Part shown: positions 1 to 12,185 of the stretch, piece by piece | How the letters are laid out: every line of letters starts with the position of its first letter | Position numbering within the stretch: the stretch's first letter is position 1 | Source of the DNA: Hippophae tibetana | Lineage: Eukaryota > Streptophyta > Magnoliopsida > Rosales > Elaeagnaceae | DNA: 64,000 bases | Assembly (NCBI GenBank): GCA_037013495.1 | Contig: CM072810.1 | Location: forward strand, 20,963,343 to 21,027,342 | Direction: 5' to 3' | Notes under the pieces: model-generated | What the model saw: only the letters and a program-made list of their open reading frames with translations | What the model was told of the DNA's origin: nothing | Databases searched by the model: none | Program-made: the position numbers and the translations under genes

Positions 1-70
1 CTTTTTGAAGATCAGGTTCTCTTTACCCAATTTTTCGCGTAGACCTCGCTTTTGTACATTGTGTTTCTAA

Positions 71-760
71 ATGGATAAAAAATATGTCTTTCTTTCTCGC
101 CCCATCAATAATGTATTGGAGGGGACCAAGAATTACTTATCCTGGTCTCAAGCTATACGCAATTTTCTTAAGGTTTGCATGCTCTGGAATTACTATACTG
201 GTGCAATTACCATTCCTATCAAAGGAGCAAGTGAAGAAGATGCTACCTACCTTGGTCGCATGATTGAATGGGATAGTCACAACTATATGATCTTCACATG
301 GATTTGGAATACTTTTGTTCCCTTTATCTCCAATCTATTGGGTAGCTTTGATAATGAAAAATTAGCATGGGATATGTTGGCATGCTCAACAATATGCTGC
401 AGTTATAGATGAGTTTCGTCTCTATGAGTTCCTGATGTCACTTTATAAGGATTTTGAGCCCATTTGGGGTCAGCTTCTCAATCACAATCCTCCTTCCTCT
501 CTTGATACTTCCGTAAATGAGTTGGTTAGAGAAGAAGCTCAGCTTGCAACCCTACAAGCCCAGAATAAGTTCAATGTTTTGGCTATTACTCTTGCCATTG
601 AGCAACTCAGTAGTCAGGTGATTCCTCTTGCTCTAATAATCATTGCAGGCAAACCAACAAGAAGTTCTACAATTATTGCAAGCGTCATGGCCACATCATT
701 GAGACTTGTTACCATCACAACAATTCTACTGCTGTTGTTACTAATACTAAGCCTATTCCG
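71..760 (+). pseudogene. Copia gag remnant
   Basis: Two overlapping open stretches (71-412 and 435-764, different frames) resemble a plant Copia gag. The first has the N-terminal signature of the family, with a motif of the type NYLSWSQAIRNFL followed by the GxI..P and W...N..I.TWI segments. The second carries the middle gag part (FEPIWGQLLN). Around 650-715 a zinc-knuckle-like stretch follows in a shifted frame, with its first Cys replaced by Tyr (YNYCKRHGHIIETC). Gag normally forms the virus-like particle. A frameshift near 412-435 and the altered knuckle argue against function. Confidence 0.8.
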
Positions 761-764
761 CTAA

Positions 765-1484
765 TACCTTCCATTTCAATTGAGTCCCATTCTTTTGGAT
801 CCACTATTAACCTCTCCTTCACTGAACTACAGAAGATTATAGCTCAAGTTGTTCAAATGGCTGGTAATGCATCTCTTTCCAATACTTTCTCAATTCTACG
901 CAGTAAGTCTCAAACTTGGCTTTTTGATTATGTCTATTGTAATCACATGACATCTCACTCATCTTTGTTCTCTAAACTTGACCTTGCATCACATCCTCTT
1001 AATATTCATATAGGTGATGGTTCCACCATGCATAGGAATAGTCTAGGTTTTATTTAGACCTTTAACCTCTCTGTTTTTAGGGTTTTCCATGTACCTGACC
1101 TATCATATAATTTATGCTCTGTGGGATAATTAGTTAAACTAGGACATTGCCTTATTTTTTACTATTCTGGGTGTATTGTGCAGGATCCAAGGACAAGGCA
1201 AGAGCTTGGGACCGGTCCTAGGGTTGGGCATATGTTTCCTGTGAATACTCTTCATATTCCACATATTGCTTCTATCTTTGTTGCTGCTGTAGTTTCTTCC
1301 TTACTTTCTCTCACACTTTGGCATTATCGTCTTGGTAATGCCCCATCCACTCGGGTATAATAGTTAGCTTCTAAAGGTCTGTTGGGCTCTATGTCCAAAG
1401 ACAACTTTGATTGCACTTCATGCCAGTTAGGAAAACAACTAGCTTTACCTTTCAATAATAATAAGTCTATCTCTAATAGCATTT
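765..1484 (+). pseudogene. Copia protease and pre-integrase remnant
   Basis: At 857-1057 an open stretch matches the Copia aspartic protease region, but the DSGA active site is destroyed: the aligned residues read WLFDYVYCNHMT, so the catalytic D-S-G is not kept. Downstream, around 1315-1440, lies a GAG-pre-integrase zinc-binding region (LWHYRLGN, later CTSCQLGKQ). Stop codons interrupt the frame at 1055-1057 and at about 1358. The protease would normally process the polyprotein; this copy should be inactive. Confidence 0.75.
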
Positions 1485-2704
1485 TTGGGTTAATTCATTC
1501 TGATGTTTGGTGACCTTCTCATGTTACTAGTATTGGTAGATCTCGTTATTTTGTTGTTTTTATTGATGACTATTCTCGTTATAGTTGGATCTTTCCTATG
1601 AAATCTCGTTCTGAAATCTTACCAATATACAATAACTTTGCAAAAATGGTTGAAACACAATTCTCCAAACATATCAAAACTCTTCGATCTGATAATGCTT
1701 TTGAATATACTCAATATGTTTTTCAAGCTTTGTTACATTCCTATGGCACTGTACATCATCTAACTTGTCCAAGCACCTCTCAACAAAATGGTCGAGCCGA
1801 AAGAAAATCTTGTCATATTCTTGACACTGTCCGTGCTCTTCTTCTTTCTACCAAAGTTCCTGCCCCATTTTGGGGTGAAGTCGCTCTTTATGTTGTTCAT
1901 GCCATTAATCGAATTCCAAGCGTTGTCATTCATAATCAAACTCTGTATGAGCACCTTTTTGGGTAATCTCTTGACTGCCATTACCTTCGCTCATTTGGAT
2001 CTGCCTGTTTCGTTCTTCTACAGCCTCATGAACACAACAAACTTGAGCCTCGATCTAGACTTTGTTGTTTTCTTGGTTATGGTGAAACTCAAAAAGGATA
2101 TCGATGTTATGATCCTGTCTTGCATCGTCTTCGTGTTTCCCGTAATGTTGTCTTTTGGAAACACCGCTTATTTGTTAAACTCTCTCACTTTTGTTCTTCC
2201 CTAACTAGCTCAAATGTTTTAGAAATCTTTAGAGATGAGTCTCCTATTCCTTTTACAGATACTCTTGATCCTCCTTTGGAATTCTCTATTCAATATTCAA
2301 ATATTTTTGATGATTCTCCTAGACGGGTTGTAGAAGAACAAGTTGATGACGCGCTACCCCACCTTGAGCATAGGTCCCCTGCTCTTGTTCTACCTAAAGA
2401 TCCTCCACAAGACATTCCACCTCACCACTCAAGCCGGATAAGATCCATTCCTACACATTTACTTGACTATCATTGTTACACTGCCCTTGCTATACTTCAT
2501 GAGCCTCACACCTATCGTGAGACATCTACTAACCCTTTATGGCATATTGCAATGAAAGAAGAAATTGATGCATTAACCAAAAACATACTTGGGATCTGGT
2601 TACTCTCCCTCCTGGTCATTCTGTGGTTGGTTGTAAGTGGATCTATAAGATCAAGACTCGCTTTGATGGGTCCATCGAGCGCTACAAGGCTCATCTTGTT
2701 GTAA
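1485..2704 (+). pseudogene. Copia integrase remnant
   Basis: The integrase core can be followed from about 1490 (IHSDVW, then a TGA where a Gly or Trp codon is expected) to 1966. The first catalytic Asp (HSD), the second (RSDNA) and the Glu (AERKS) are all readable, as is the PAPFWGEV block typical of Copia integrase. After 1966 the frame shifts; the C-terminal domain and the linker to reverse transcriptase continue in other frames to about 2700, including a SRIRSIPTHLLDYHCY linker segment at 2430-2485. The D-D-E residues survive, but the gene is broken. Confidence 0.82.
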
Positions 2705-2724
2705 AATGTTATACATAAGAGTAT

Positions 2725-3906
2725 GTGATTGATTATGAAGAGACTTTTGCTCCAGTTGCCCGTATTTTCTCTGTTCGTACCTTCTTAGTTATTACCGCTA
2801 CTAGTAAATGGGACCTTTTTCATATGGATGTTAAAAATGCATTCCTTAATAGGGATCTATATGAAGAATTCTATATGCAACCTCCTTCTGGTCTTTCTAT
2901 TGAAACAAACAAGGTTTGTCGCCTTCGATGTGCACTTTATGGCCTTAAACTACGAGTGTGGTTTGCCAAGTTTAGCTTCACCATCCTTCGCTTGGGTTAC
3001 ACTGCCAGTCCTTGTGATTCTGCCTTATTTCTTCGTTGCAATGATAAAGGCACAATTTTTCTTCTTCTATATGTGGATGATATGATCATAACTGGTGATG
3101 ACCTCAATAACATTCAAGAACTCAAGGATTTTCTTAGTTAGTAGTTTGAGATGAAAGACCTTGGACATCTCAACTATTTCTTGGGTCTTGAGATCACTCA
3201 TTCCACAGATGGTCTTTATATAACTCAAGCCAAGTATGCATTTAACCTTTTATCTCAAGCTAGACTCACTAACAACAAGACTGTTAACATTCCAATTGAA
3301 CTTAATGCGCATCTGACACCCTCAAAAGGGAAACCATTGTCTAAGCCATCTCTTTACAGACGATTGGTTGGCAGCCTGGTTTATCTTATAGTTACTTGTC
3401 TAGACATTTCTTATATTGTTCATCAGATGAGCCAGTATCTGTCTGCTCCACGATCAACTCACTATGTTGTTGTTCTATGCATTCTACGATACTTGAAGGG
3501 TACTCTCTTTCATGGCCTTTTCTACTTAGCTCGGTCTTCTCTTGTACTTCGTGCATTTTTTTTATGCTGATTGGGCAAAATATAGTGCTCGTACTGATAC
3601 CACATCCTCTGGCTACGATGGCTTCTTAAGGATTTGGGTGTGTCCACATCCTCTACTACTCCCATTTATTGTAACAATCAAAGTGATATTCATATTTCTC
3701 ACAATGATGTTTTCCATGAACGGACTAAATACATCGAGATTGATTGTCACTTTATTCGTTCTCATCTTGTCCATAGTGCTCTCAAGATTTTCCTCGTCTC
3801 CTCTAACGATCAACTTGCAGCTATCTTCACTAAGCCACTTCCTAAAGGACGCATTCATAATTTGGTTGATCAACCTCAAACGGGTCTCACATCACCTTCA
3901 TTTTGA
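2725..3906 (+). pseudogene. Copia reverse transcriptase and RNase H remnant
   Basis: From 2725 the frame reads the reverse transcriptase core: DYEETFAPVARIFSVRTF, MDVKNAFLNRDLYEEFYMQ, CRLRCALYGLK and the polymerase motif LLLYVDDMIITGDD near 3065-3100. Two adjacent stops at 3139-3144 interrupt it, but the same frame resumes at 3151 (MKDLGHLNYFLGLEI). RNase H continues in other frames to 3906 (HERTKYIEIDCHFI, then DQLAAIFTKPLP). The YVDD residues are intact, but the stops and the shift near 3540 make it a pseudogene. The stop-flanked start at 2725 is not a real translation start. Confidence 0.88.
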
Positions 3907-3913
3907 GTGGGGT
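3903..3913 (+). promoter_or_regulatory. Polypurine tract of Copia element
   Basis: A G-rich tract lies directly before the TGTTAATG start of the LTR and just after the end of the RNase H domain. This is where the plus-strand primer of an LTR retrotransposon sits. Confidence 0.65.
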
Positions 3914-4079
3914 TGTTAATGTATATATATTAACAAATTAATGTATATCTATATCACATCTGCTAATATATATCTAGTTTACTTTAAGTATATCTAGTTT
4001 ACTTGTAACTCCTATATAAATGCAACATGTATATTCCTTAATTGACAGAATACAATACAATCATTAAATATTTCTAACA
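3914..4079 (+). repeat. 3' LTR of first Copia element (166 bp)
   Basis: The repeat begins TGTTAATG and ends TTTCTAACA, giving the TG...CA ends of an LTR, and directly follows the polypurine tract. A TATA-box-like TATATAAA lies near 4012. The partner LTR is outside the window, so neither its length nor the target duplication can be checked. Confidence 0.75.
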
Positions 4080-4869
4080 TAATCATTCTGGCCAAATTAT
4101 TTTATGCTAGTCTTTCAGACGCCTCCTTAATCCAGAGGAACCAAAAGAAAACTTGTGATATCCATAAGCCAGATGAATAAAGCAAAAACAAAACTATGAT
4201 TTTTCAACTCTGATGAGATAATAAATAAGTTAATAACTTGAAATGAGTTTAAATTGTGAAAAAAAAACATTCCTAAGGTCTTGGGACGAAAACTACACTC
4301 GTAAATCAAATTCTCACCCCACCCAAAAACAAGGAATTGAAAGTGTACCAAAATGAGACAATGAAAGCGAGCAAAAGCTAAAATGCACACAAATTTGTAC
4401 ATAAATTCACCCATACAAATTATGGGATGTAATAGAATTTTCTTGAACTATTATCAACTTCTCCATTTTCAAATTTATCTACAGTATAAATAATACAACA
4501 TAACGTGTAGGAGTATTGTGCTCCTAGCATTCCTAATGAAAATAAAATAACCCAAAAGAAAAGGGCCCATTTTCTAAACAGAAACTGTTGCGCTTAATTC
4601 AACACTAGTGACCAATTTTAACAAAAATATAAAAAACAATAGTGGTAACTGGTAAGTGCTTTCTATTTAGCAAAACAATAAATGTTAAACATTTGAGAAA
4701 GAGAGTTGTTACCCAAAGCGATCAATGACCTCAACTTCATATGATAATATTTGGTAAATGAAAGATGCGGATACGTACAAAGCCTCAATTTTTTAATAGT
4801 TTTAGACTCGAACATGTACATCAACAAACTAAGTAATTTCCTTATTACTAATCTCTTCACTAATGTTAT
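4080..4869. other. AT-rich intergenic stretch, no gene seen
   Basis: No coding signature, RNA gene or terminal repeat was recognised. Short minus-strand open frames (4127-4414, 4663-4860) match no family I know and look like chance. Confidence 0.5.
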
Positions 4870-5778
4870 GTTTGGTTAGATGGAATGAAATAGAATCAAA
4901 ATTGATTATTTCTATTTTTGTGTTTGGTTGGGCTAAAAAATAAGAATGGAATGAAATCAATTCCTAAAGGAGAAAGAATCAAAACTCCTTCTCTCTCTTA
5001 AGGAATCAGAATTTCATTCCAATCTCAAAAACAATTTCTAAGCTTACACCAATCCCAAATATAACCCTAAAACTTAAATATCAAATCCCAAAACCTAAAA
5101 TCCTAAACCCTAAATCTTAAAACCTTATACCCTAAATCCTAAAATCCTAAACCCTATTTAAAAAATAATAATTTTAACTCTAAACCTTAACCTTAAACCT
5201 TAACCTTAAACCTTAAACCATATTTAGAAAAATAATACTTTTAATCATAAAGCTTAACCTACAAATATAACCCTAAACCCTAAAACCCAAATCCCAAATC
5301 TCAAATCTTAAAACCCTAAACCTTAAATCCCAAATCCCAAATCCTAAAACCCTAAACCCTATATTCCAAATCCCAAATACTGAAACCCTAAACCCTATTT
5401 AGAAAAATAATAATTTTAACCCTAAATCTTAACCCACAAATATAACCATAAATCCCAAATCCCAAACCTCAAAACCCTAAAACGTATTTATAAAAATAAT
5501 AATTTTAATAATATATTCTCTTTAAGTAATAATCATTGAGAAAATAATAATTTCAATAATATATTTTGTATGATGAAAAAATAATAATTAAATGATATTA
5601 TTTAAATTTTACTGAATATAGAGATATTAAGATAATATACAATGTTTTCATTATATTCCAATTGTAAACCAAACATTATAATATTAGTTTCTTCTTTGAT
5701 TCTAATGGTCAAACCAAACAAAATTATTTCTATTCTCATTCTCATTCCGATTCTGATTCCATTCTGTGAACCAAAGAC
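4870..5778. mobile_element. MITE-like unit with telomere-like core, copy 1
   Basis: The left end (TGTTTGGTTAGATGGAATGA) and the right end, read in reverse complement (TTTGGTTCACAGAATGGAAT), form imperfect inverted repeats. Between them lie many variants of CCCTAAA/CCCAAAT, interrupted about every 80-180 bp by the string ATTTAGAAAAATAATAATTTTAA. No coding capacity is visible. It resembles a non-autonomous DNA transposon or fold-back element whose core was filled by satellite-like amplification; the superfamily cannot be set because no target duplication was identified. Confidence 0.6.
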
Positions 5779-5785
5779 CACCTAA

Positions 5786-6688
5786 ATGTATGTTTGATTG
5801 GTTGAAATAAAATGAAATCAGAATTGATTCCTTCCAATATTATGTTTGGTTGGTTGAAAAGTGAATGAAATCAAATAGATACCTAAAAGCAAAAAAAATC
5901 ACAATTTCTTCTCCCTTTAAGGAATCATGATTCGATTCCTATCTCAATTATTTTTAATTTTTTCTCAACCCCAAATATAACCCTAAAACTTAAACCCTAA
6001 ACCCTAAATCCCAAAACCCTAAACCATATTTAAAAAATAATAATTTTAACCATAAACCTTAACTCATAAATATAAACCCTAAACCCCAAATCCTAAATCA
6101 TAAAACCCTAAACCCTATTTAGAAAAATAATAATTTTAACCCTAAACCTTAACCCATAAATATAACTCAAATCCTTAAACCCTATAAAAAATAATAATTT
6201 TAACCCTAAACATTAACCCACAAATATAACTTTAAACCCCAAATCCCTAAACCTTAAATCTTATTTAAAAATAATAATTTTAACCATAAACCTTAACCCA
6301 TAAATATAACCCTAAACCCTAAACCCCAAATCCCATATCCCTATTTAAAAAAAATTTAATTCTAAACCTTAACCCACAAATATAACCCTAAATCCTAAAT
6401 CCTATTTAGAAAAATAATAATTTTAATAATATATTTTATTTTTAAGTAATAATTATTTAGAAAAAATGATGATTTAAATAATATATTTTTTCGTCAAAAA
6501 AAATAATAATTAAATAATATTATTTAAATTTTACTAAATATAGGGATATTAAAATAATATATAGTGTTTTTCATTTCATTCCAACTATAAACCAAACACT
6601 GTAATTCTGATTCTTTCTTTGATTCTAATGGTCAAACCAAACAAAACAGTTTTCTTTCCATTCCATTTAGTGAACCAAACGTCACCTA
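5786..6688. mobile_element. MITE-like unit with telomere-like core, copy 2
   Basis: This is a second copy of the same unit, in the same orientation and almost adjoining the first. A partial left end at 5786 (TGTTTGATTGGTTGAAATAA) is followed about 57 bp later by another left end (TGTTTGGTTGGTTGAAAAGT). The core again holds CCCTAAA-like repeats with the ATTTTAA spacer, and the right end (CATTTAGTGAACCAAACGTC) is the inverted partner. The doubled left end suggests tandem or nested insertion. Confidence 0.58.
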
Positions 6689-8296
6689 AAATATGCACTA
6701 TCTGATCCACTTCTACTTGTTATTAAATATGATCTATTGAAGTCATCCTTTACATCTTTATGACTTAGTAACATCTTTTAGAGATTGAGAGTAACTATTA
6801 TCGAGCGGAATAAAAATCAGATCTTCCCAACCTAAGCTCTTCTAACTTGTCTGTATTTTATCCAAATGAAGAAATTCAGAGTAAATAACTGAAGCTATAC
6901 AAGTAGAACTCGAAGTGTTGAAAAGAGTATAAATGAAATGAAAGGTCTAACTTCCACAAACTTGAACTTTTGAGAGAACATGTGCCTAATACTTCTACAT
7001 AGTATCAAAGCAGTAGGGTCTTGGAATCGAAAACCCCCCAAAATCAATTAAAAATTCCTAACTTCGATGGGGCTTACAAAAAGACAATAAAATCCACTCT
7101 TAAAGAAAGTTCAAGTGATGGTCTTTACAAAAGACAAAGTAGTCCAAATTTAAGAGAAAATATTAAAGAGTATCAATGAATTATTAGGTCCACCTCCCAT
7201 AAGCTTGAGTATTTGGGAGAATTAGTGTATGATACTTCTACAGGTGTGAGATAATAGTTGTTTCTACAGCCATTAGAAAACACATACCTCCATTTTTCTC
7301 AAGACATCTTCCAAACTACCAACCTGTTAAAATATTCATAATGAGCACATGAAAATGATAATGATAAGAAAAGGTATATATGAAAAGAGTGTCAAATGTT
7401 GTTGAATACGTAGAAAATACTATTAATGATATAGATTACGTTTCTTATATCAATTACGCAACTCCTTTTTCATGAAATTTACCAATCTAAGTAGCACCAA
7501 TAAACATGGTGACCGTTTTATAATCAAAGAAAAAAAATAAGATCTCGATTCAGACAAACTAGATGCTTCGGTGCTAATTCATACATGGTTTTAGCTCAAA
7601 ATCCTACTATTAGTAAGTCTACACATTATGAAACATTCTTAAAAGTTACTTAAATATGAGCTAAGGAAAATAAAATTTACAGCATTCAAAATTTAGAGAC
7701 CCCAGACAAATCCTTTTCAATATCTTCCTGCATAGCAGCAAATGGAAAAAAATTTGGATCATCAAATGCTATATTCCATAGAAAAGCATCAACAAGGAAA
7801 TTGAGGAATGAAACCAACCTTAGTAAAATAAATTGGGCAGTACCGCTTGTTTTTCTTCTTCAAAGCTAACAAGTAGATCTGACTATAAGACACATAAGTT
7901 ATTAGACCAAGTATTTAGTTCAGAACAACAATATTAATTATGAGTGCAACCACTTGAATTGGTTCTAAAAAATAAACATAATTTCCTCTATATATGTAGA
8001 TTTTATATTTCATAAAATAAATGTCTTCGTCCTTTCTCTCTTCACTAATTTTTCTACTACCAATAAAGAAATCAGGCTTAAGTTGAGTCCAGAGATCACT
8101 ACATTGGATAAACTTTTTTACTCAATCTCAATCACATGGCAATGGCACATCCATTTATAAGAGTTGTTGACTTCTTACCCTAGTCATTTACCAGGTTGTA
8201 GTCTTTCTCATCCTTTATCAACACCCTTTGTTGTAGTCTTTAATCTTACTCAATTATTAACCTTGCACTTCATTTACCTATTTAGTCATATGTTCA
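6689..8296. other. Intergenic, possible LTR fragments only
   Basis: No gene seen. Near 6985-7005 a TAGTATCAAAGCAGTAG string resembles a worn tRNA-Met primer site, and the phrase around GAGTATTTGGGAGAATTAGTG (7205-7225) echoes the similar phrase at 6960-6985. These may be remains of a retroelement end, but nothing firm can be claimed. Confidence 0.35.
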
Positions 8297-9873
8297 AGTA
8301 GTGGCTCTACCTTGTACCTTTACTAAAACCCATCATATGTTAACCAGTGCTAAAGTTGGGATATATAAGCCTAAAGTTTTTATGTCTGTTTGGATTCTAC
8401 ATGAACTAGGTTCTATTCATGAGACATTGCAAATCCCTGCATGGAAAGCAGTTATAAAAAATAAGCATGATTCTCTCATTGCCAAAGGTACTTGAGAGTT
8501 GGTACCACCTTCTAAGAGCAATAAGATTATAGGCAATAAATGGGTTTTTGAAACTAAAATCAAGGCTGATAAATCTTTGGATAAATACAAATCGAGAGCA
8601 GTTGCTAAAGGCTTTCATAAAGGGATAGTGTAGACTATACTAAGACATTCAACCCAATGGTCAAGCCTACTACCATCATAGCTGTTATGAGTTTAGGTTT
8701 GTCTCAAAGTTGGCCTATTATATAGTTGGATGTCAATACTGTCTTTTTAAAAGGTGATGATATTGAAGAAGGCTTTGAAAACATTCAACATCTTCACTAT
8801 GTGTGTAGATTAAGAAAAAGATCATATATGGTCTAAGTGAGGTTCCAAGAGCATGGTACTTAAAACTCAATAGATGTCTACTCAAGTAGGATTTCACTTG
8901 CTATAATTCAGATGCTTCCATGATGCTCCATGACAAAGATGGTGATTTCTTCATTCTTTATATCTGTGTTAATGACATGCTTGTTATTGGTAACAATAAT
9001 CAACTCGATAATTCTCTGATCACAAGATTGAACTCATTTTTCTCTCTTAAGGATTTAGGAGAACTTAGTTACTTTCTTAGCTTAGAGGTTACTCACACAA
9101 GTGAAGGTATGCATTTGAGCCAAAATAAATATATTTCTAATTTACTGAATCAATTAAAAATTCATGAATCTAAACCTACATCAACTCTTTTACCTACAAG
9201 TCAGACCTTACTAAACAAAGTGGTACATCATTGCCTAATCCTACTCTTTATCGCACCATTTTTGGTGCTTTGTAGTATTGCATTCTAACCAAGCCTGAAT
9301 TTAGTTTTTCAGTCATCGAATTGTCCTAGTATCTTCAAGAATCTAGTGAATCTCATTGGGTGGCTTCCAAGAGATTAGTTGGGTATCTAAAAGGTATTAC
9401 CTCTCATAGACTCATGCTTTACAAATCACAATCCTCATCTCATTGGTTATGCAGATGTTTACTAGGCATCCTTTTATGATGACAAAAGGTCCACTTAAGG
9501 TTATTGTGTATACCTTGGTCATTCTCTCATTTCATGGCATTCAAGCGAACAAAAAATGGTATATTGATCTTCTATCGAAGCTGAGTTCAGGATATTAGCA
9601 CTTACTATTTGTGAGGTGATATGAGTTCAAAATTTGTTGAAAGAATTGAGAGTCACATCGTATTTAACTTCTATTATTTATTGTGATAACATTAGTGCAG
9701 GTACAAAATACATAGAAATTGACTTTCACTTCATACGTGAAAAGATACTTGATGGTTTAATAAAGGTTGAGTACATTCTAACATAAGAATTAACAACTAA
9801 TACCATGACTAAGACATTAACTAGTTCAAGATTTAATGAGCTTGGAACTAATCTCACTGAGTTTTAAAGAGGG
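8297..9873 (+). pseudogene. Copia pol remnant (linker, RT, RNase H)
   Basis: The stretch opens with the integrase-RT linker of an Ale-like Copia (THHMLTSAKVGIYKPKVF) and runs into reverse transcriptase (IIGNKWVFETKIKADKSLDK), interrupted by stops at 8493 and about 8632. The polymerase motif at about 8960-8985 is altered to YICVNDML, so the first catalytic Asp is lost. The 8920-9288 part holds KDLGELSYFLSLEVTHTSEG. RNase H continues in broken frames to about 9860. Gag, protease and the integrase core are absent, so the fragment is truncated at the 5' side. Confidence 0.85.
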
Positions 9874-10114
9874 TGTTGGATATAATATAATTAACTAATG
9901 GTTAGTTTGCTGTACATGCTATAAATGCAATGCCACAATTCAGTTAGGTACTTCAGAACATATATTCGTGTATTATATAAAGAACCAATGTACACAACAG
10001 ATTAATTAGTCACAATGTACTCATCTTTTTTATGTATTCCATACTCTTTTTCTCCTTCTTGCTTCTCTGCTCTTTTTAGTTGAGTTTATCACTCATTGAT
10101 ATTCAATTATATCA
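9874..10114 (+). repeat. Probable 3' LTR of second Copia element
   Basis: A purine tract (AAAGAGGG) ends at 9873 and is followed by TGTTGGATATAA, a usual Copia LTR start. A TATATAAAG box lies near 9976. The end near 10114 (ATTATATCA) is a guess, since no second copy is available. Confidence 0.6.
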
Positions 10115-10932
10115 TTTTTCTTTATATTTACGTTATCGTAAAACAAGTTTTGTTGTTATTATTGTAGGGAAAGGAAAATGAGGTGATGCATTAAGAGAAT
10201 TTGTATATTTTTTTCCCTTCTAATGTCAATTTGGAGGTAAAATCATCTTTTATATATTTATATTTATGAGAAAAAAAAATAAGGGAAGGAAATTGAATGA
10301 TGAGATAAAAATTAAAATAATGTTTTTAATGAAAATTTAAAAATTTAAAAGACCAAACAACCCTTAATTAATTGGTCATGTGTGTTACACATTCAAATAA
10401 CCCAAAATTAATGTTCATATTACACTTAATTAATACCTTTAATTGAATAGAGTAAAATCAAGATAGTACGTGAAAAATATGGGTAAAAGTAGGTATTTAA
10501 AATCAAACTATGTCATTAAAGTAACTAACCCAATTGTTAATAAAATTATATAGGGCACTTTTGGTAATGAGTTTATTTTATTTTCTTTGAAACTCAATTT
10601 TTGTTTTCTAATTTATTTAGAGAAGGAAAAAACTAAAAACTTGTTTGGTAAAAATATTTTTTTCTTTAATTTATTCTTAAGTTACAATAAAGAATAGTAA
10701 AGTTAACTAATAAAATAAAAGTGAATTTAGTATATGGTTTTCAAAACCTTAATTATATTTTGTTTCCAAGATAATAAAAATTGTGTAAAAATCAAACTGA
10801 TTATAACCTAATTTTGAACTTAAAAATGAAATTAATTACCATACAACACTCATTTTAAATATGCATTGAAAAATTAAAACTTCAAAATATAACTAGTTAC
10901 AAAATAAACATTAGTTTTTAGGTTTTATATTT
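10115..10932. other. AT-rich intergenic DNA
   Basis: No gene, RNA or clear repeat end was recognised. A segment around 10555-10660 (GGGCACTTTTGGTAATGAG, later CTTGTTTGGTAAAAA) has the look of a small DNA-transposon fragment, but no inverted partner was found. Confidence 0.4.
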
Positions 10933-11137
10933 TGTAAGAAATGGTTTTATTGATGATGAATAAATGAATGCTTACAACCTATTTATACAAAAGAAAAGAA
11001 AAATTATAATAATTAAAAATAAACATAATTATATAGATGCATGTTCTTGGACAACCCATCCTTCCCCACCAAGCTGTTGGTGGCTGCTTCTAGCTGGTGT
11101 GTTGGTTGTCACCAGTTGGATCTCAAGTTCTTTAATA
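10933..11137 (-). repeat. 3' LTR of Copia element 10933-15090
   Basis: It is 205 bp and pairs with 14886-15090. It starts TGTAAGAAATGG on the plus strand and ends TTTAATA where the partner has TTTAACA. I count about 19 mismatches between the two copies. Confidence 0.93.
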
Positions 11138-11149
11138 TTCCCCCTCAAG
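11138..11149 (-). promoter_or_regulatory. Polypurine tract
   Basis: On the minus strand it reads CTTGAGGGGGAA, directly before the 3' LTR, the expected plus-strand primer position. Confidence 0.85.
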
Positions 11150-12180
11150 TTGGAATATATGTTAATTATTCCTAACTTGTTAAGTAAGCTCGAGAACTGT
11201 GGAAAACTCAAAGATTTGGTAAATATATCTACTGGTTGCTCTAATGTAGAGATATGATAAGTTTTGATCATTCCAGCTTGAATCTTTTCTCTTACTAGAT
11301 GGAAATCGATCTCTATGTGTTTGGTTCGCTCATGAAACACTGGATTTGATGCAATGTGAAGTGTTTCTTGATTGTCACAATATAACTTGGTTGGTCGGGA
11401 GTGTTTGATACCCAAATCATCCAAAATGTATCGTAACCAGGTTACTTCGCAACATGCTGCTGCCATAGAGCGGTATTCTACTTCTACACTTGATCGTGAG
11501 ACCATATTTTGTTTCTTAGTCTTCCAAGAAATTAGTAAGTTTCCAAGAAACAAACAATATCATGTGGTTGATCGTCGTGTATCTATGAATTTTGCTCAAT
11601 CTGCGTCACAGAAAGCATTTAGTTGTAATGAACTAGTTGTTGAGAAAAAGAGACCTTGCCCTGGTGTGTTCTTGACATATCGTAGCACTCGTTGAGCTGT
11701 TTCCAAATGTGGTTAACGTGGTTTATCCATATATTGACTGACAATGTGCACGACATACACTAAGTCATACCTTGTGATGGTCAAGTATATTAATCTCCCA
11801 ACAAGTCTTCGATATGATGTAGAATTACTGATGAATTCCCCTTCAACCTTACTGAGGGATAAATTTTATTACATAGGTGAATTGGCAGATTTGGCACCAA
11901 GATAACCCATGTCCTCCAATATTTCAAGTGTGTACTTGCGTTGTGACAGAACAATTCCCTTCCTAGAACGTGAAACTTCTATGCCCAAAAAATACTTTAA
12001 TTTACTGAGATCTTTAAGCTTAAATTGTCTCATGAGATGATTCTTAGTTTCTTCAATGTCTTATACATTGTTTCATGTTATGATTATATCATCTACATAG
12101 ACAAGAAGAGTAGAGAAGGAATTAGCACAGGTTCGGACGAACAGTGAGTGATCATACTTGGATTGGTTAAAACTAGCTAG
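11150..12180 (-). pseudogene. Copia RT C-terminal part and RNase H
   Basis: Reading leftwards from 12180, the minus strand encodes YDHSLFVRTC, then LLVYVDDIIIT near 12075-12110, so the YVDD catalytic box is kept. The open RNase H part (11553-11029) contains [40 protein letters not shown] and [20 protein letters not shown], the usual Copia RNase H blocks, ending just before the polypurine tract. The first half of reverse transcriptase is absent. Stops and shifts occur between 11553 and 12180. Confidence 0.88.
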
Positions 12181-12185
12181 CTTAA

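Larger units (their letters stand above)
1..4079 (+). mobile_element. Copia LTR retrotransposon, 3' part, decayed
   Basis: The window opens inside the leader of a Ty1/Copia element; its 5' LTR lies upstream. Domains follow Copia order on the plus strand: gag, protease, integrase, reverse transcriptase, RNase H, then a purine-rich tract and a short LTR at 3914. Every domain is broken by stops or frameshifts, so it cannot encode a working polyprotein. Domain order and motifs are seen directly; Copia membership follows from integrase preceding reverse transcriptase. Confidence 0.93.

Noticed and set aside
1760..1981. Minus-strand 73-codon frame
   Set aside because: It is a shadow of the integrase remnant on the plus strand.
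5090..6350. CCCTAAA repeats as a true interstitial telomere or chromosome-end remnant
   Set aside because: The motif is highly degenerate, broken by a regular AT spacer and enclosed by inverted ends, which fits a mobile unit better.
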